From positions 1 through 64,000 of the forward strand of contig DATGLK010000010.1 in the NCBI GenBank assembly GCA_035294265.1: a DNA stretch of 64,000 nt. The letters are read 5' to 3'. Within the stretch, counting starts at the first letter, position 1, and each line of letters opens with the position of its first letter. Source of the stretch: Candidatus Binataceae bacterium. Lineage in GTDB: Bacteria; Desulfobacterota; Binatia; Binatales; Binataceae. Below are positions 18,062 through 27,194 of this stretch, one piece after another. A program made the position numbers and the translations under genes. Under the pieces are notes generated by a model. It was not told the origin of the DNA. It saw nothing but the letters and a program-made list of their open reading frames with translations, and ran no database searches.

Positions 18062-19104
18062 GCCAACCCGCGCCCGTCAGCGCATGGGACGAACAACGCC
18101 ATTTCCATCTCCGGCCTTGGCGCGAAGCCCTCTCGGCCTGGCATCGGCTGGCGACCCAGGCCGAGGGTGCCACCCTCTACCATCGCGAGCCCTGGCTGCG
18201 GTTGTTATGCGAATGCTACGGCTTCGAGCTGAGTCTGGCCGCCATCAGCGACGGCCATGATCTAGCTGCCGGCTGCCTGTTGGCCCGTCCGCGCTCGCTG
18301 CTCGGGGCGCGCCGGGTCAGTCTACCCTTTTCAGATTTGTGCCCACCGCTGGCGCTGGATCACGGCGCGCTGAAGGATTTGTTAGCCGGTTTGCTGACCC
18401 AGGGTAGTTGCGAGCTGCGCGGTATCGATCCCGGACCGCCCTGGCACATCAGTGATTGCTTCCTCCATTGGAGCCTGGACCTGCGCCGCTCGCGGGCCGC
18501 GCTGGAGCGCGCCGCCGACCGCAATTTCCGCCGCCAAGTGCGTCACGCGGCCGCTGCCGGAGTGGAGATTGTGATCGGCCAGGCCCGCGAAGACATCGAC
18601 GCCTTCCATGCACTGCAGGTGGAAACTCGCCGCCGGCTGGGACTGCTGGCCCAGCCGCGCCGCTTCTTTCACCTGGCCCGCTCGATTTTTCCCAAATCCG
18701 CTTTGCAGGTGTGGTCGGCACGCTTCAAGGGCCGTACGGTGGCCGCGGTAGTGGTGCTGCGCGAGGGTGAACGGCTGCACGCCAAATGGGCCGCGCGCAC
18801 GGTGGAGGCGCCGGCGGGCGCCAATCATTTGCTCTTCTGGAGCGTGGTGGAGCATTACGCAGGCAGCGTGCACTGCCTGGATTTGGGGCGCAGCGACCGG
18901 CACAACAGCGGTCTCAACCGCTTCAAGCGCGAGCTGGGCGCGCAGGCGCTGGCGCTGCCGTATGCATTCTACCCGCGCCGCCCGCGCTATCTCAGCGCCG
19001 AGATCACCACCGGCGCGCTCGGCCTGCTGGCAGTCATAATTCGACGTTTGCCGCGCTCGCTGTGCAACGCGCTGGGCGCAACCTTCTACCGCTATCTGGG
19101 CTGA
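18058..19104 (+). CDS. FemAB/GNAT-like acyltransferase (Acetyltransf_6) of the EPS locus
   Basis: 348 residues from the ATG at 18058, inside the preceding stop (ATGA); an in-frame start 23 codons earlier is unlikely. Two GNAT-like halves as in FemAB proteins: ERAADRNFRRQVRHAAAAGV is the typical helix before the acceptor domain, followed by VWSARFKGRTVAAVVVL and the conserved LDLGRSDRHNSGLNRFK segment. Homologues are standard members of exosortase-associated EPS loci and cellulose or capsule clusters. Probable role is acylation or aminoacylation of the polymer. The C-terminus carries a weakly hydrophobic helix. Confidence 0.8.
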   Translation: MSQPAPVSAWDEQRHFHLRPWREALSAWHRLATQAEGATLYHREPWLRLLCECYGFELSLAAISDGHDLAAGCLLARPRSLLGARRVSLPFSDLCPPLALDHGALKDLLAGLLTQGSCELRGIDPGPPWHISDCFLHWSLDLRRSRAALERAADRNFRRQVRHAAAAGVEIVIGQAREDIDAFHALQVETRRRLGLLAQPRRFFHLARSIFPKSALQVWSARFKGRTVAAVVVLREGERLHAKWAARTVEAPAGANHLLFWSVVEHYAGSVHCLDLGRSDRHNSGLNRFKRELGAQALALPYAFYPRRPRYLSAEITTGALGLLAVIIRRLPRSLCNALGATFYRYLG

Positions 19105-19115
19105 GAAAGTACCCA

Positions 19116-19979
19116 ATGAGCTCACCGCCATATCTGGCCATCACTCCAGCCCGCGACGAAGCCGCCCTGCTCGGGCAGCTCGTTGAATGCATGGTCGCGC
19201 AGCAGATCCGTCCGCAGCGCTGGATCATCATCGACGACAGCTCGCGCGACGCCACCGGCGAGATAATCGACCAGGCCGCGCGCCGCTATTCCTTCATCGA
19301 ACCCGTTCATCTTGCGCGCCAGGAAGGCCGTGCACCGGGCGGCGAATCAGTCATCATGCAGGCTCTGCCTAAACCGTTGTGGCAGGGCTACGACTGGTTG
19401 CTGCGGCTGGACGCCGATTTAAGCTTCGCGCCCGACTTCGCCGCCTTGCTGCTGGCTGAATTCGCGCGCGATCCGCGTCTTGGGATAGCCGGCGCCAGCC
19501 TGTTGGAATGGCGCGGCGGACAATGGCATGCGGTCGGCGGTCCGGCCTTCCATACCCGCGGCGCCACCAAGTTCTATTCGCGCCGCTGCTTCGAGGCGAT
19601 CGGCGGCCTGGAAGCGGGCCTGGGCTGGGATACGGTGGACGAAGCGCGGGCCTGGATGAAAGGCTTTACCACCCGTACCTTTCTTCACGTCCAGGCCCGC
19701 CATCATCGCCCCTGCGGGGGGGCACGCGGCTTTGCGCGCTTGCGGCTGGCACAGGGGGTGGCGGCTTATAACGCAGGCTACTCACCTCTATTCATGATGG
19801 CGCGCGCGCTGCGTCAACTCACCGCCAATCCGCCGCTGGCGACACCGCTTCTCATGCTAGCCAGCTACTGGGCCTCCTGCCTGAGGCGGCGGCCGCGGCT
19901 GGCTGAACCACAACTGGTGCGCTTTATCCGCCACCAACAACATCGCCGCTTGTTGCTGAGGACAAGTCTATGGCGTTAG
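19116..19979 (+). CDS. Family 2 glycosyltransferase
   Basis: 287 residues, GT-A fold. Nucleotide-sugar binding residues lie in IIIDDSSRD (37-45), and the metal-binding DxD is LDADLSF at 98-104. The acceptor loop includes GLGWDTVDE. The C-terminal region has a moderately hydrophobic helix rather than a full membrane domain. ATG at 19116 follows the previous stop by 11 bases; the frame extends far upstream but overlaps the FemAB gene. The gene ends with a 10-base overlap into the deacetylase gene. Confidence 0.88.
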   Translation: MSSPPYLAITPARDEAALLGQLVECMVAQQIRPQRWIIIDDSSRDATGEIIDQAARRYSFIEPVHLARQEGRAPGGESVIMQALPKPLWQGYDWLLRLDADLSFAPDFAALLLAEFARDPRLGIAGASLLEWRGGQWHAVGGPAFHTRGATKFYSRRCFEAIGGLEAGLGWDTVDEARAWMKGFTTRTFLHVQARHHRPCGGARGFARLRLAQGVAAYNAGYSPLFMMARALRQLTANPPLATPLLMLASYWASCLRRRPRLAEPQLVRFIRHQQHRRLLLRTSLWR

Positions 19980-21184
19980 AAGCAGCGCCGGCCGCAGTCC
20001 AGCTCGACTCGGGAGGAGACGCGCAGTTTGGCAACGATGCCTTTTCGTTCTGGAAGCCGCCCGAGCCTTGGCGTGAGCGCTGCGAGATTAGCGTCCGCGC
20101 TTCGGCAGTGCTGGCCGAATGGTATCTGCTGGAGCGTTATTTACCCGAGCGCGGGCGCCGACCACCCAGCGGTATGGAAGCCTACTATGCTCTCAAGCAG
20201 GCCATTCCGCCCTGGCTGCGCCATCGGGTCAATTACCTGGTAATCAAAGCGCGCCGGCGCGTCTCTTTCCCGGCCTGGCCGTGGGAGAGCGCCTTGCTGG
20301 AGTTGCGCCTGAGTTGGCTGCGCCAAATCGCCGCCCCCGGTCAGGAGCTGTGGCATATCGGGCTGTGGCCGCAGGGTCTGCGCTGCGCGGTAGTGCTCAC
20401 CCACGACGTGGAAAGTTTGCTGGGCTTCGAGCGAATGGAACGGATGGCCGAGGTCGAAGAACGCTACGGTTTTCGCTCGGCCTGGAACCTGCCGCTGGCT
20501 CAATATCCGCTGGATTGGGAGCGAATCGCCCGCCTGCGCCAACGCGGCTTCGAATTCGGCGCGCATGGCTTGAGCCACGACGGTCGGCTGTTCCGCAGCT
20601 ATGAGGATTTTCGCACCCTGAGCGCCCGGCTGCAGCAAAGCGCACGGGCCCATGATTTGCGCGGCTTCCGCTCGCCCTCCACCTTGCGTCGGGCGGAATG
20701 GATCAAGCTTATGGACTTCGATTACGACTGCTCCTTCGCCGATACCGACCCGTACGAGCCGCAGCCCGGCGGCACCTGCAGTCTGTTTCCCTTTTTTCTC
20801 GGCTCGTTGGTGGAATTGCCCTACACCCTGCCCCAGGATCACACCCTGATTCATCTGCTCCATCGCGACCCTCTGCCAATCTGGATAGCCAAGGCGCGCT
20901 GGATAGCCCAACGCGGCGGCATGATTCTAAGCTTGATTCACCCCGATTACTGCGGCGCCGCTCCCTATTTGAAAATCTACGAGGAATTGCTCAAACAGCT
21001 AGCCGATTTGGAGCACGCTTGGCGCGCCTTACCTTCGGAAGTAGCGCGCTGGTGGCGCCAACGCGCGCAGATGCAACTGACTATCGACAAAGGCAAGGCA
21101 TATATCAGCGGGGAAGGCGCGGCCGCGGCCCGCGTGGTGACCCTGCGGGAGGCTGCCGACAACGGGCGGAACAACGGTCTATGA
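19970..21184 (+). CDS. Polysaccharide deacetylase-family protein
   Basis: 404 residues. The C-terminal 265 residues have a NodB-like fold: LTHDVES (143-149) supplies the general-base and metal-binding aspartate, and FGAHGLSHDG (196-205) gives the H-x3-H metal pair (H199 and H203). GFRSPST is a further family motif. The first 135 residues are unassigned and rich in Trp and Arg. It probably removes N-acetyl groups from the new polymer or a precursor. It overlaps both neighbours (10 bases upstream, ATGA downstream). Confidence 0.82.
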   Translation: MALEAAPAAVQLDSGGDAQFGNDAFSFWKPPEPWRERCEISVRASAVLAEWYLLERYLPERGRRPPSGMEAYYALKQAIPPWLRHRVNYLVIKARRRVSFPAWPWESALLELRLSWLRQIAAPGQELWHIGLWPQGLRCAVVLTHDVESLLGFERMERMAEVEERYGFRSAWNLPLAQYPLDWERIARLRQRGFEFGAHGLSHDGRLFRSYEDFRTLSARLQQSARAHDLRGFRSPSTLRRAEWIKLMDFDYDCSFADTDPYEPQPGGTCSLFPFFLGSLVELPYTLPQDHTLIHLLHRDPLPIWIAKARWIAQRGGMILSLIHPDYCGAAPYLKIYEELLKQLADLEHAWRALPSEVARWWRQRAQMQLTIDKGKAYISGEGAAAARVVTLREAADNGRNNGL

Positions 21185-22362
21185 GGCGAGCCCTGATAAT
21201 AGCCTACACCACCTATATTCACGACGGACGGGTCAAGCGCCACGCCGAAGCGCTGGCCGAGCGCGGCGATGAAGTGGACGTTATTTGCCTAGCTACTACC
21301 CCGCCGGTTATCGCCAGCAAGGTCAACGTGATCGGAATCCGCATCCCACGCTACCGTGGCGCCAGCCGCCTGAATTACATCACCAGCTATCTCCGCTTCT
21401 TCACCCGCGCCGCGACCTTGGCCACGCGCCGCACCCTGGCCCAGCGCTACGACGTGGTGATGGTGTGCACGATGCCCGACGCCGCGGTCTTGTGCGCGCT
21501 GCTACCCAAGCTGCTGGGCAGCGCAGTTGTGCTCGACGTGCACGACACGATGCCCGAGCTGTATCAGGACAAATTCCCCGGCCGACGCGGCTATATCGGA
21601 GCTCGCCTGCTGCTGCTGGAAGAACGCGCCAGCGCGCTGCTGGCCGATCGGGTGCTGGCGGTACACGAACCCCATCAGCGTCGCTTGGAGCGGGCCGGAG
21701 TGGCGGCCCACAAGATCCGCACCGTGATGAACGTGCCCGACCCCAACCTGTTCCAATGGCAAGCCGAGAGCTTGCGATTCGTCCAGGACGATGATCAACG
21801 ACGCTTCACCGTAGTCTGCCACGGCACGCTGACCGAACGCTTGGGACTGGAGGTCGCCTTCAAGGCGATAAGCCTGGTGGCGGAGCAATTGCCGCGGCTG
21901 CACTTGCGCGTGATCGGGACCGGCGATTATCTGGCACACGCCAACGAGTTGGTGGTGGCGATGGGCCTGACCTCCCGCGTCACCTTTCACGATCCGGTGC
22001 CGATCGAGCGGCTGCCCGCGCTCTTGCGCGAGGCGGCGGTGGGGCTGGTGCCCAACCATCCCAGCGGTGCCACCCACCTGATGCTGCCGGTCAAACTGTT
22101 GGAGTACGCGATGCTGGGTATTCCGGTGGTCAGCGCCCGCCTGCGTACCATCGAGCATTATTTCGACCCAGCCGCCATTGCTTATTTCCAACCCGACGAT
22201 CCGACGGCGCTGGCGCGCTCGCTGAGCCGGCTTTACCACGACCCCGCATTGCGCGCGACGCTGGCGCGCAATGCTTATGAAATCGTGCGCGAGTTGGGGC
22301 GCACGCAACGCGAGCGTTATTACCGTGCGATCGATTCCTTACTTCCCGAGCAGGAGGCCTGA
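21181..22362 (+). CDS. GT-B glycosyltransferase (family 4-like)
   Basis: 393 residues from the ATG inside the deacetylase stop. N-terminal acceptor half starts RRALIIAYTTYIHDGRVKRH, with DVHDTMPELYQD at about 117-128; C-terminal donor half has HGTLTERLGLEVAFKA and the E-x7-E-like KLLEYAMLGIPVVSA segment. This matches retaining GT4 enzymes of EPS clusters. It is the second of only two glycosyltransferases in the operon apart from the priming enzyme. Confidence 0.88.
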   Translation: MRRALIIAYTTYIHDGRVKRHAEALAERGDEVDVICLATTPPVIASKVNVIGIRIPRYRGASRLNYITSYLRFFTRAATLATRRTLAQRYDVVMVCTMPDAAVLCALLPKLLGSAVVLDVHDTMPELYQDKFPGRRGYIGARLLLLEERASALLADRVLAVHEPHQRRLERAGVAAHKIRTVMNVPDPNLFQWQAESLRFVQDDDQRRFTVVCHGTLTERLGLEVAFKAISLVAEQLPRLHLRVIGTGDYLAHANELVVAMGLTSRVTFHDPVPIERLPALLREAAVGLVPNHPSGATHLMLPVKLLEYAMLGIPVVSARLRTIEHYFDPAAIAYFQPDDPTALARSLSRLYHDPALRATLARNAYEIVRELGRTQRERYYRAIDSLLPEQEA

Positions 22363-22368
22363 GTCACG

Positions 22369-23106
22369 ATGCAAACCACAGTCCTGGTGGTCGGGGTGGG
22401 CGAGGTTGGAGGCGCCCTGGCCAACGTCCTCGCACACCATTGGCGGGTGGAGCGTCTGGATTTGGAACCGCGCCCGATCCCGCGTCCGATCGCAGTGATG
22501 CACATCTGTTTTCCCTTTGTGCACGCTCCCGCGTTCGAGGCGGCCGTGGCCAGCTATGTGGAGCGGTTTCAGCCCCAACTGACCATCATCAACAGTACCG
22601 TGCGACCCGGCACCACCGCGGCGCTCGCTGCTCGCTGCCGGCAACCGATGGTGTTCTCTCCGGTCCGCGGCAAACACACCCATATGGAGGCCGACTTGTT
22701 GCGCTATCGCAAATTTGTCGCCGCCACTGAGCCAACCGCCGCCGCTGCCGCCCAAGCCCACTTCGCCCAGAGCGGAATGCAGACCACCCAGATCGATCGA
22801 CCGCAAACCCTGGAGTTGGCCAAGCTGGCCGAGACTTCCTACTTCGGCGTGCTGATTGCCTTCGCCCAAGAACTCAATCGCTATGCTGCCCAATTGGAGG
22901 GCGATTATGATCAGGCTGCCAGCTTTTTCGAGGAAATTGATTTCCTACCCCGCTGCCGCTACTTCCCCGGGTTCATCGGCGGCCATTGCGTGATTCCCAA
23001 TCTCAAGCTTCTTCAGCAACTTCGCCCCAGCGCCCTATTCCAGGCGATCTTGGACTCCAACCAACTGCGCGCAAAGGAATTAGCGCCAGCGAGCGCAGAT
23101 AGATGA
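22369..23106 (+). CDS. Truncated UDP-glucose/GDP-mannose dehydrogenase-like protein
   Basis: 245 residues, against about 430 in true UDP-sugar dehydrogenases. Seen: NAD-binding GVGEVG at 9-14, STVRPGTT (76-83; family STVPPGTT), a FSPVRG block (97-102; family SPER), a central helix LAKLAETSYFGVLIAFAQELN holding K152, and FIGGHCVIP (202-210), which mirrors the catalytic-Cys motif GGHCIPVD but at a different distance. The UDP-binding C-terminal domain is absent. The frame is intact and lies in a fully overlapping operon, so it is probably a real short protein rather than a remnant. Reaction unknown; NAD-dependent sugar oxidation is inference. Confidence 0.7.
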   Translation: MQTTVLVVGVGEVGGALANVLAHHWRVERLDLEPRPIPRPIAVMHICFPFVHAPAFEAAVASYVERFQPQLTIINSTVRPGTTAALAARCRQPMVFSPVRGKHTHMEADLLRYRKFVAATEPTAAAAAQAHFAQSGMQTTQIDRPQTLELAKLAETSYFGVLIAFAQELNRYAAQLEGDYDQAASFFEEIDFLPRCRYFPGFIGGHCVIPNLKLLQQLRPSALFQAILDSNQLRAKELAPASADR

Positions 23107-24491
23107 GCACGCCCAGCCCTAGCCGGTTGCCTCGGTCAGGATCGATGCTGACCAGCGCCGGCCGCTATGCGCGGCTGCGCGGCTTGGGCAATCGCTATGC
23201 CGAATTGGCGCATCAGCCGGCGCTTGGAGCGCACGTTCGTCTCATCGGCGCGACGGCAGGCGACTTTGCACGGTTGGGGCCGAACCAGGCCGCTCAGCTC
23301 AAACAACTGGTCACCGAGGGAGCCGTGCTCTACCTGCGTGGCCCCTTTGCGGCCGGCAATTTCAGCTTGGCACCTTTGATCGACCTGCGCTTTAGCCTAG
23401 GCGATGAGGTCCTCACGTCGGCCTGCCGCTTCACCCACGACGCTCTAGTGCCAGCGGTGTTGATGGGCGAGACGGTAGAATGCACCCCGAAACTACCCTA
23501 CGCCAGCGGCTTGGGCAGCGCGGTGCGTCCGTTGCTGGTTGCCTGCGCAACTCACGGCGGCGAGTGGCCGCTGGTATTTGCGCAGCGCGTGGGCCAAGGC
23601 GTCGTGATCTGCGACCTGCAGGCCGAAGAGCCGCCGGCCACCACCGTGCAAGTGCCCATTTTACATCGCTTGAGCGAGCCCCGCAGCCGCTGCGCCGATG
23701 CTGGTGCCCTGATCGCCGCCCGTCGGGCCAGCTTGCCCGCGCCTGCTCCTCCCGCCTACGATCTGGTGCTCGACGATCGGCCGCGCAGCTTCGAGTACGG
23801 GCGCGAGACGGCGCTGCGCAGTTGGCTGATGCACATGGCGGGGTTGTGCCCCGATGTGCATGTGGATTTTGCCTGGACACCCAGCCAGTACCATCCCAGC
23901 CGCGGCTACGTGCAAATTCTCAAGGCCTTTGGCGCCGGCTTCGTCTGGCATGGCTTCCATCAGCATGTCGATCATCGCCGCCTAAGCCGCCCCGAAGCAG
24001 CCCTGGCGCAGGGCCGGCGCCGGGTCGAGAGCATCTGCCGGCGCTTCGGCGTGCGCTTCCAGCCGGTCATGATTTTTCCCTACGAGCGGGCCACCCCCGA
24101 GACCATGCGCAGTCTCAAGCGCGCGGGATTTATCGCCAGCGTCGAAAGCCTGGATAACCGCGGCGCGGAGGAAGCTCATCTGCCGCCCTTTTTGCGTTAT
24201 TCCGACCCGTTTCAGAGCCTCTACGCGGGTTGGTTTCCGGTTTTGCGCCGCCACGCTCTGGCTACTCTGAGCTACGACCGCTTGCTGGCCCTGGGGGCCC
24301 TGGACCTGCCAATTATCGCCGCCGCCCATCCTGGCGATTTCGGCCTGCGCCATTTCAGCCGTCTACGCGATCACGGCACCCAGGAGCGCTTCGACAAGGT
24401 CTTAATGTTCGCCGCCAGCAAGGGGCTGCGCCCCCGCTCGTTGGAAGAAATCGCTTTGGAATTGCTGGGAGAGCTGGCCGTGGGCCAATAA
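23103..24491 (+). CDS. Uncharacterised EPS-locus protein, C-terminal half distantly polysaccharide-deacetylase-like
   Basis: 462 residues. I do not recognise a named family. The N-terminal half (about 1-215) is mixed alpha/beta with ALVPAVLMGETVECTPKLPY and VFAQRVGQGVVICDLQ, reminiscent of a GATase-like or trimerisation domain. The C-terminal half has barrel-like features of NodB proteins: VDFAWTPSQYHPSR, FVWHGFHQHVDHR with several histidines, PVMIFPYERATPETM, and AAAHPGDFGLRHF. It overlaps the dehydrogenase-like gene by ATGA and belongs to the same transcript. A carbohydrate-deacetylase or hydrolase role is inference. Confidence 0.6.
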   Translation: MSTPSPSRLPRSGSMLTSAGRYARLRGLGNRYAELAHQPALGAHVRLIGATAGDFARLGPNQAAQLKQLVTEGAVLYLRGPFAAGNFSLAPLIDLRFSLGDEVLTSACRFTHDALVPAVLMGETVECTPKLPYASGLGSAVRPLLVACATHGGEWPLVFAQRVGQGVVICDLQAEEPPATTVQVPILHRLSEPRSRCADAGALIAARRASLPAPAPPAYDLVLDDRPRSFEYGRETALRSWLMHMAGLCPDVHVDFAWTPSQYHPSRGYVQILKAFGAGFVWHGFHQHVDHRRLSRPEAALAQGRRRVESICRRFGVRFQPVMIFPYERATPETMRSLKRAGFIASVESLDNRGAEEAHLPPFLRYSDPFQSLYAGWFPVLRRHALATLSYDRLLALGALDLPIIAAAHPGDFGLRHFSRLRDHGTQERFDKVLMFAASKGLRPRSLEEIALELLGELAVGQ

Positions 24492-24516
24492 CTCGGGTCA
24501 GGAGGCATCGGCTACC

Positions 24517-26334
24517 ATGTTCGAGCTGGATCAGTACGAACCCTCGCTACGCCGGGGGCCTGCGCTACAACCGCGCACCAGCTATCAGCCCGCCCGAGAT
24601 ATCGGCGCGATGGCGTTGCTTGGGTGGGCCGAACACTGCGTGGAGTGTGCCGCGCCCCAATGCTACGCCAGCTGCGACCTCTACCAACCCCGCCCCGACC
24701 GACGCTGCCGCCGCTTTAAGTACGGCGCGTTGAAGAATCCGGCCTTTCCTTGCCTGCGTGGTTATGGGGTGGAGGTGAGCTTCAAGAAATGGGGCAAATT
24801 GGAAGCGCTCGGCACTTCCGTCCTGCGTCCAGCCACCGCCGTCATGCGCTGGGAGCGGATGATTGAGCGCGGCACGCCGCTGAGCAACCGGCTGGCTCGC
24901 CTACTCTATCGCTGGTCGGGCGATTGGCGGCATGCGCAATTGACCTATACCGCCGTCAGCAAGCTGCTGCGCCAACTTGACCGCCACCAGCGCGGCAACA
25001 TGCCTGACGCCTTTTTGCTGGAAGTCTATAATCCTGGCGAGCAGCCGGTGGCACTGCAGATAGTCTTCCGGATTTTGCCTGGAGGAACGGCCGCGAGCAG
25101 CGCCAGCTGCGCCCCGATTATCAGAACCTGCACCTTGCCTCCGGGCTACTCGCGCCACGAAATCGATGCGGCCCAGCTTCGGCCGCTGCTGGAGGGTGCA
25201 CTGCCCTTTCTCATCTCCCTGCAACCCGAGGGCGACGAAGAGGCCCAGCTGGTTTTCCTGAGCGCCGACTTGGTGCGCTGGAACACACCGCGCCCGGGTG
25301 CGGGCGGGGCTATCAAATGCGTGGTGTGGGATCTGGACAACACCATGTGGGAGGGCATTTTGGTCGAGGGCGACCAGGTCTGCCTGCGCGCCGGGATGCG
25401 CGAACTGCTGGAAGAATTGGACCGGCGTGGGATCTTGCATAGCATCGCCAGCAAAAACGACCACGCCGCCGCAGTCAAACAATTGACCGAGCTGGGGGTG
25501 GTCGACTACTTCCTCTATCCGCAAATCGATTGGCAGCCCAAAAGCCTTAAGCTCAAGGCGATCGCCGAGGCGCTCAATCTGGGCCTGGACAGCTTCGCCT
25601 TTATCGACGACAACCCTTTTGAGCTGGCTGAAGTCGCCCGAGCCTTGCCTACCGTGCTCGTCCTGGGCGCCGACCGTATCGCCACCTTACTCAGCGACCC
25701 GCGTTTTGCCGGCAGCACCACCGCTGAAGCCCGCCAACGGCGGCGCCTCTACCAGCAACAAATCGAACGCGAGCAGGACCTGCAGGCTTTCGGCGGGGAC
25801 TACCTGGGCTTTCTGGCCAGTTGCGCGATGGTGCTGGAGCTGAGCACCTACCATCCTGACGATGCGCAACGGGTCGCCGAGCTGGCACAGCGCACCAATC
25901 AGCTTAACTTCTCAGGCCACAAATATAGCCGCGAAGAACTGGCCCAGGTGCTGGCGGATGAGCGGCTGGATAAGTACGTCTTGCGTTGTTCGGATCGCTA
26001 CGGCGGCTATGGAACGGTTGGTTTTTGCGTAGTTCGTTCGGTCACGCAGCTTGAAGTAATCGACTTCATGCTTTCCTGCCGGGTGCAGGGCCGAATGGTG
26101 GAGCAGGCCTTCTTCGGACATCTGCTGACTCATCATAACGCAAGTGGAGCAACTTGCCTGCGGTTGAATTTCCGCGCCACCCAACGTAATCAGGCGGCGC
26201 GCGCGGTTCTCCAAGCGCTGGGTGCCAACGTCAGCGAAACCGGCCTCGCGGTGCTGACTGTGGCCCTGGACCGCTTACGCTGCGAATTCGTAAGCGTGCG
26301 TTGCGCGGCCTGTGCGCAACCGCCCACGGCCTGA
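24517..26334 (+). CDS. FkbH-like HAD-family protein with Cys-rich N-terminus
   Basis: 605 residues in three parts. Residues 1-80 contain a Cys cluster (C41, C44, C49, C53, C64) in EHCVECAAPQCYASCDLYQP. Residues about 80-255 look like a beta-rich domain. From 266 begins an HAD domain of the FkbH/HAD-IIIC type: VVWDLDNTMWEG with D272 and D274, SKNDHAA, and FIDDNPFE near 361-368, followed by the GNAT-like C-terminal domain (AQRTNQLNFSGHKYS... VIDFMLSCRVQGR). FkbH proteins load a glyceryl unit on an acyl carrier protein, but no ACP is seen here. Possible role is a glycerate-type decoration of the polymer. Confidence 0.8.
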   Translation: MFELDQYEPSLRRGPALQPRTSYQPARDIGAMALLGWAEHCVECAAPQCYASCDLYQPRPDRRCRRFKYGALKNPAFPCLRGYGVEVSFKKWGKLEALGTSVLRPATAVMRWERMIERGTPLSNRLARLLYRWSGDWRHAQLTYTAVSKLLRQLDRHQRGNMPDAFLLEVYNPGEQPVALQIVFRILPGGTAASSASCAPIIRTCTLPPGYSRHEIDAAQLRPLLEGALPFLISLQPEGDEEAQLVFLSADLVRWNTPRPGAGGAIKCVVWDLDNTMWEGILVEGDQVCLRAGMRELLEELDRRGILHSIASKNDHAAAVKQLTELGVVDYFLYPQIDWQPKSLKLKAIAEALNLGLDSFAFIDDNPFELAEVARALPTVLVLGADRIATLLSDPRFAGSTTAEARQRRRLYQQQIEREQDLQAFGGDYLGFLASCAMVLELSTYHPDDAQRVAELAQRTNQLNFSGHKYSREELAQVLADERLDKYVLRCSDRYGGYGTVGFCVVRSVTQLEVIDFMLSCRVQGRMVEQAFFGHLLTHHNASGATCLRLNFRATQRNQAARAVLQALGANVSETGLAVLTVALDRLRCEFVSVRCAACAQPPTA

Positions 26335-26350
26335 AAGGGAGCGCGCGCGG

Positions 26351-27184
26351 ATGCCTCCGGCAAGGCGCCTGAACCGGATCATCAAGCTCCTGGCCGCCGG
26401 CCTATACTGGTGTGCGCTGGAGCTGCGCGACGCGGGCCTGCGCTGCCTGGGACGCCGGCCCCCAGCTCGGGTCACCGTCATTTACTATCATCAAGTCAAG
26501 GCCGACGAGCGCGCGCGCTTTGCCTGGCAAATGGAGCATTTGCGCCACTGGTGCAAGCCCATCCCAGCCGGTCACACCGGCCCCTTGGCAAGCGGGCGCT
26601 GGGTGGCGGTAACGGCCGATGACGGTTGGCTGAGTTTTGCGCAAAACGCTTTGCCCGAAGCCCTGTCCCGCGCTATCCCGGTTACCATTTTCGTGATTGC
26701 CGGCCACCTGGGCGACTCTGCCCCGCCGGTGCCGGACTGCGAAGGCGACCGTCTACTGTCTGGCGCCGAAGTCGCCGCCTTGAGCGGCCCAATGGTCACC
26801 ATCGGCTGCCATACCCTCTCGCACCGCCTGATACCTGGCCTCAGCCACGCCGAAGCCTGGCGCGAACTGGCTCTCGCACGGCCGCCGCTGGAGGCCTGCA
26901 GTGGCGCGCCGGTGGATCTATTTGCCTTTCCCTTCGGTGAGTGCGATGGGCCCTCGTTGGAGCTATGCCGTCAGGCCGGCTATCGGCGAGCGTTCAGCGG
27001 GTTGCCGCAAGCGGCGATGCGCGAGCCCGCCGAATTCCTCAGCGGTCGAGTCCGTGTGGACCCCGACAATTGGCGGCTGGAGTTCCACTTAAAGGCCGTT
27101 GGCGGCTACGCCTGGGTAGGTCGCGCGATCCAGCTTCGCCGCCGTTTGCGGGCGCGGCTGGCAAAGCCTCCGATCTCGCCCTAA
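26351..27184 (+). CDS. NodB-type polysaccharide deacetylase
   Basis: 277 residues from the ATG at 26351; AAAGGGA follows the upstream stop about 10 bases before it, while an earlier in-frame start would lie inside the previous gene. NodB motifs: TADDGW at 88-93 (catalytic Asp pair), HTLSH at 154-158 (metal ligands), FAFPFGE (motif 3). A hydrophobic segment near residues 10-24 may anchor it to the inner membrane. It is the last gene of the + strand EPS operon and the third deacetylase-like protein there. Confidence 0.87.
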   Translation: MPPARRLNRIIKLLAAGLYWCALELRDAGLRCLGRRPPARVTVIYYHQVKADERARFAWQMEHLRHWCKPIPAGHTGPLASGRWVAVTADDGWLSFAQNALPEALSRAIPVTIFVIAGHLGDSAPPVPDCEGDRLLSGAEVAALSGPMVTIGCHTLSHRLIPGLSHAEAWRELALARPPLEACSGAPVDLFAFPFGECDGPSLELCRQAGYRRAFSGLPQAAMREPAEFLSGRVRVDPDNWRLEFHLKAVGGYAWVGRAIQLRRRLRARLAKPPISP

Positions 27185-27194
27185 ACCGCGCCCC

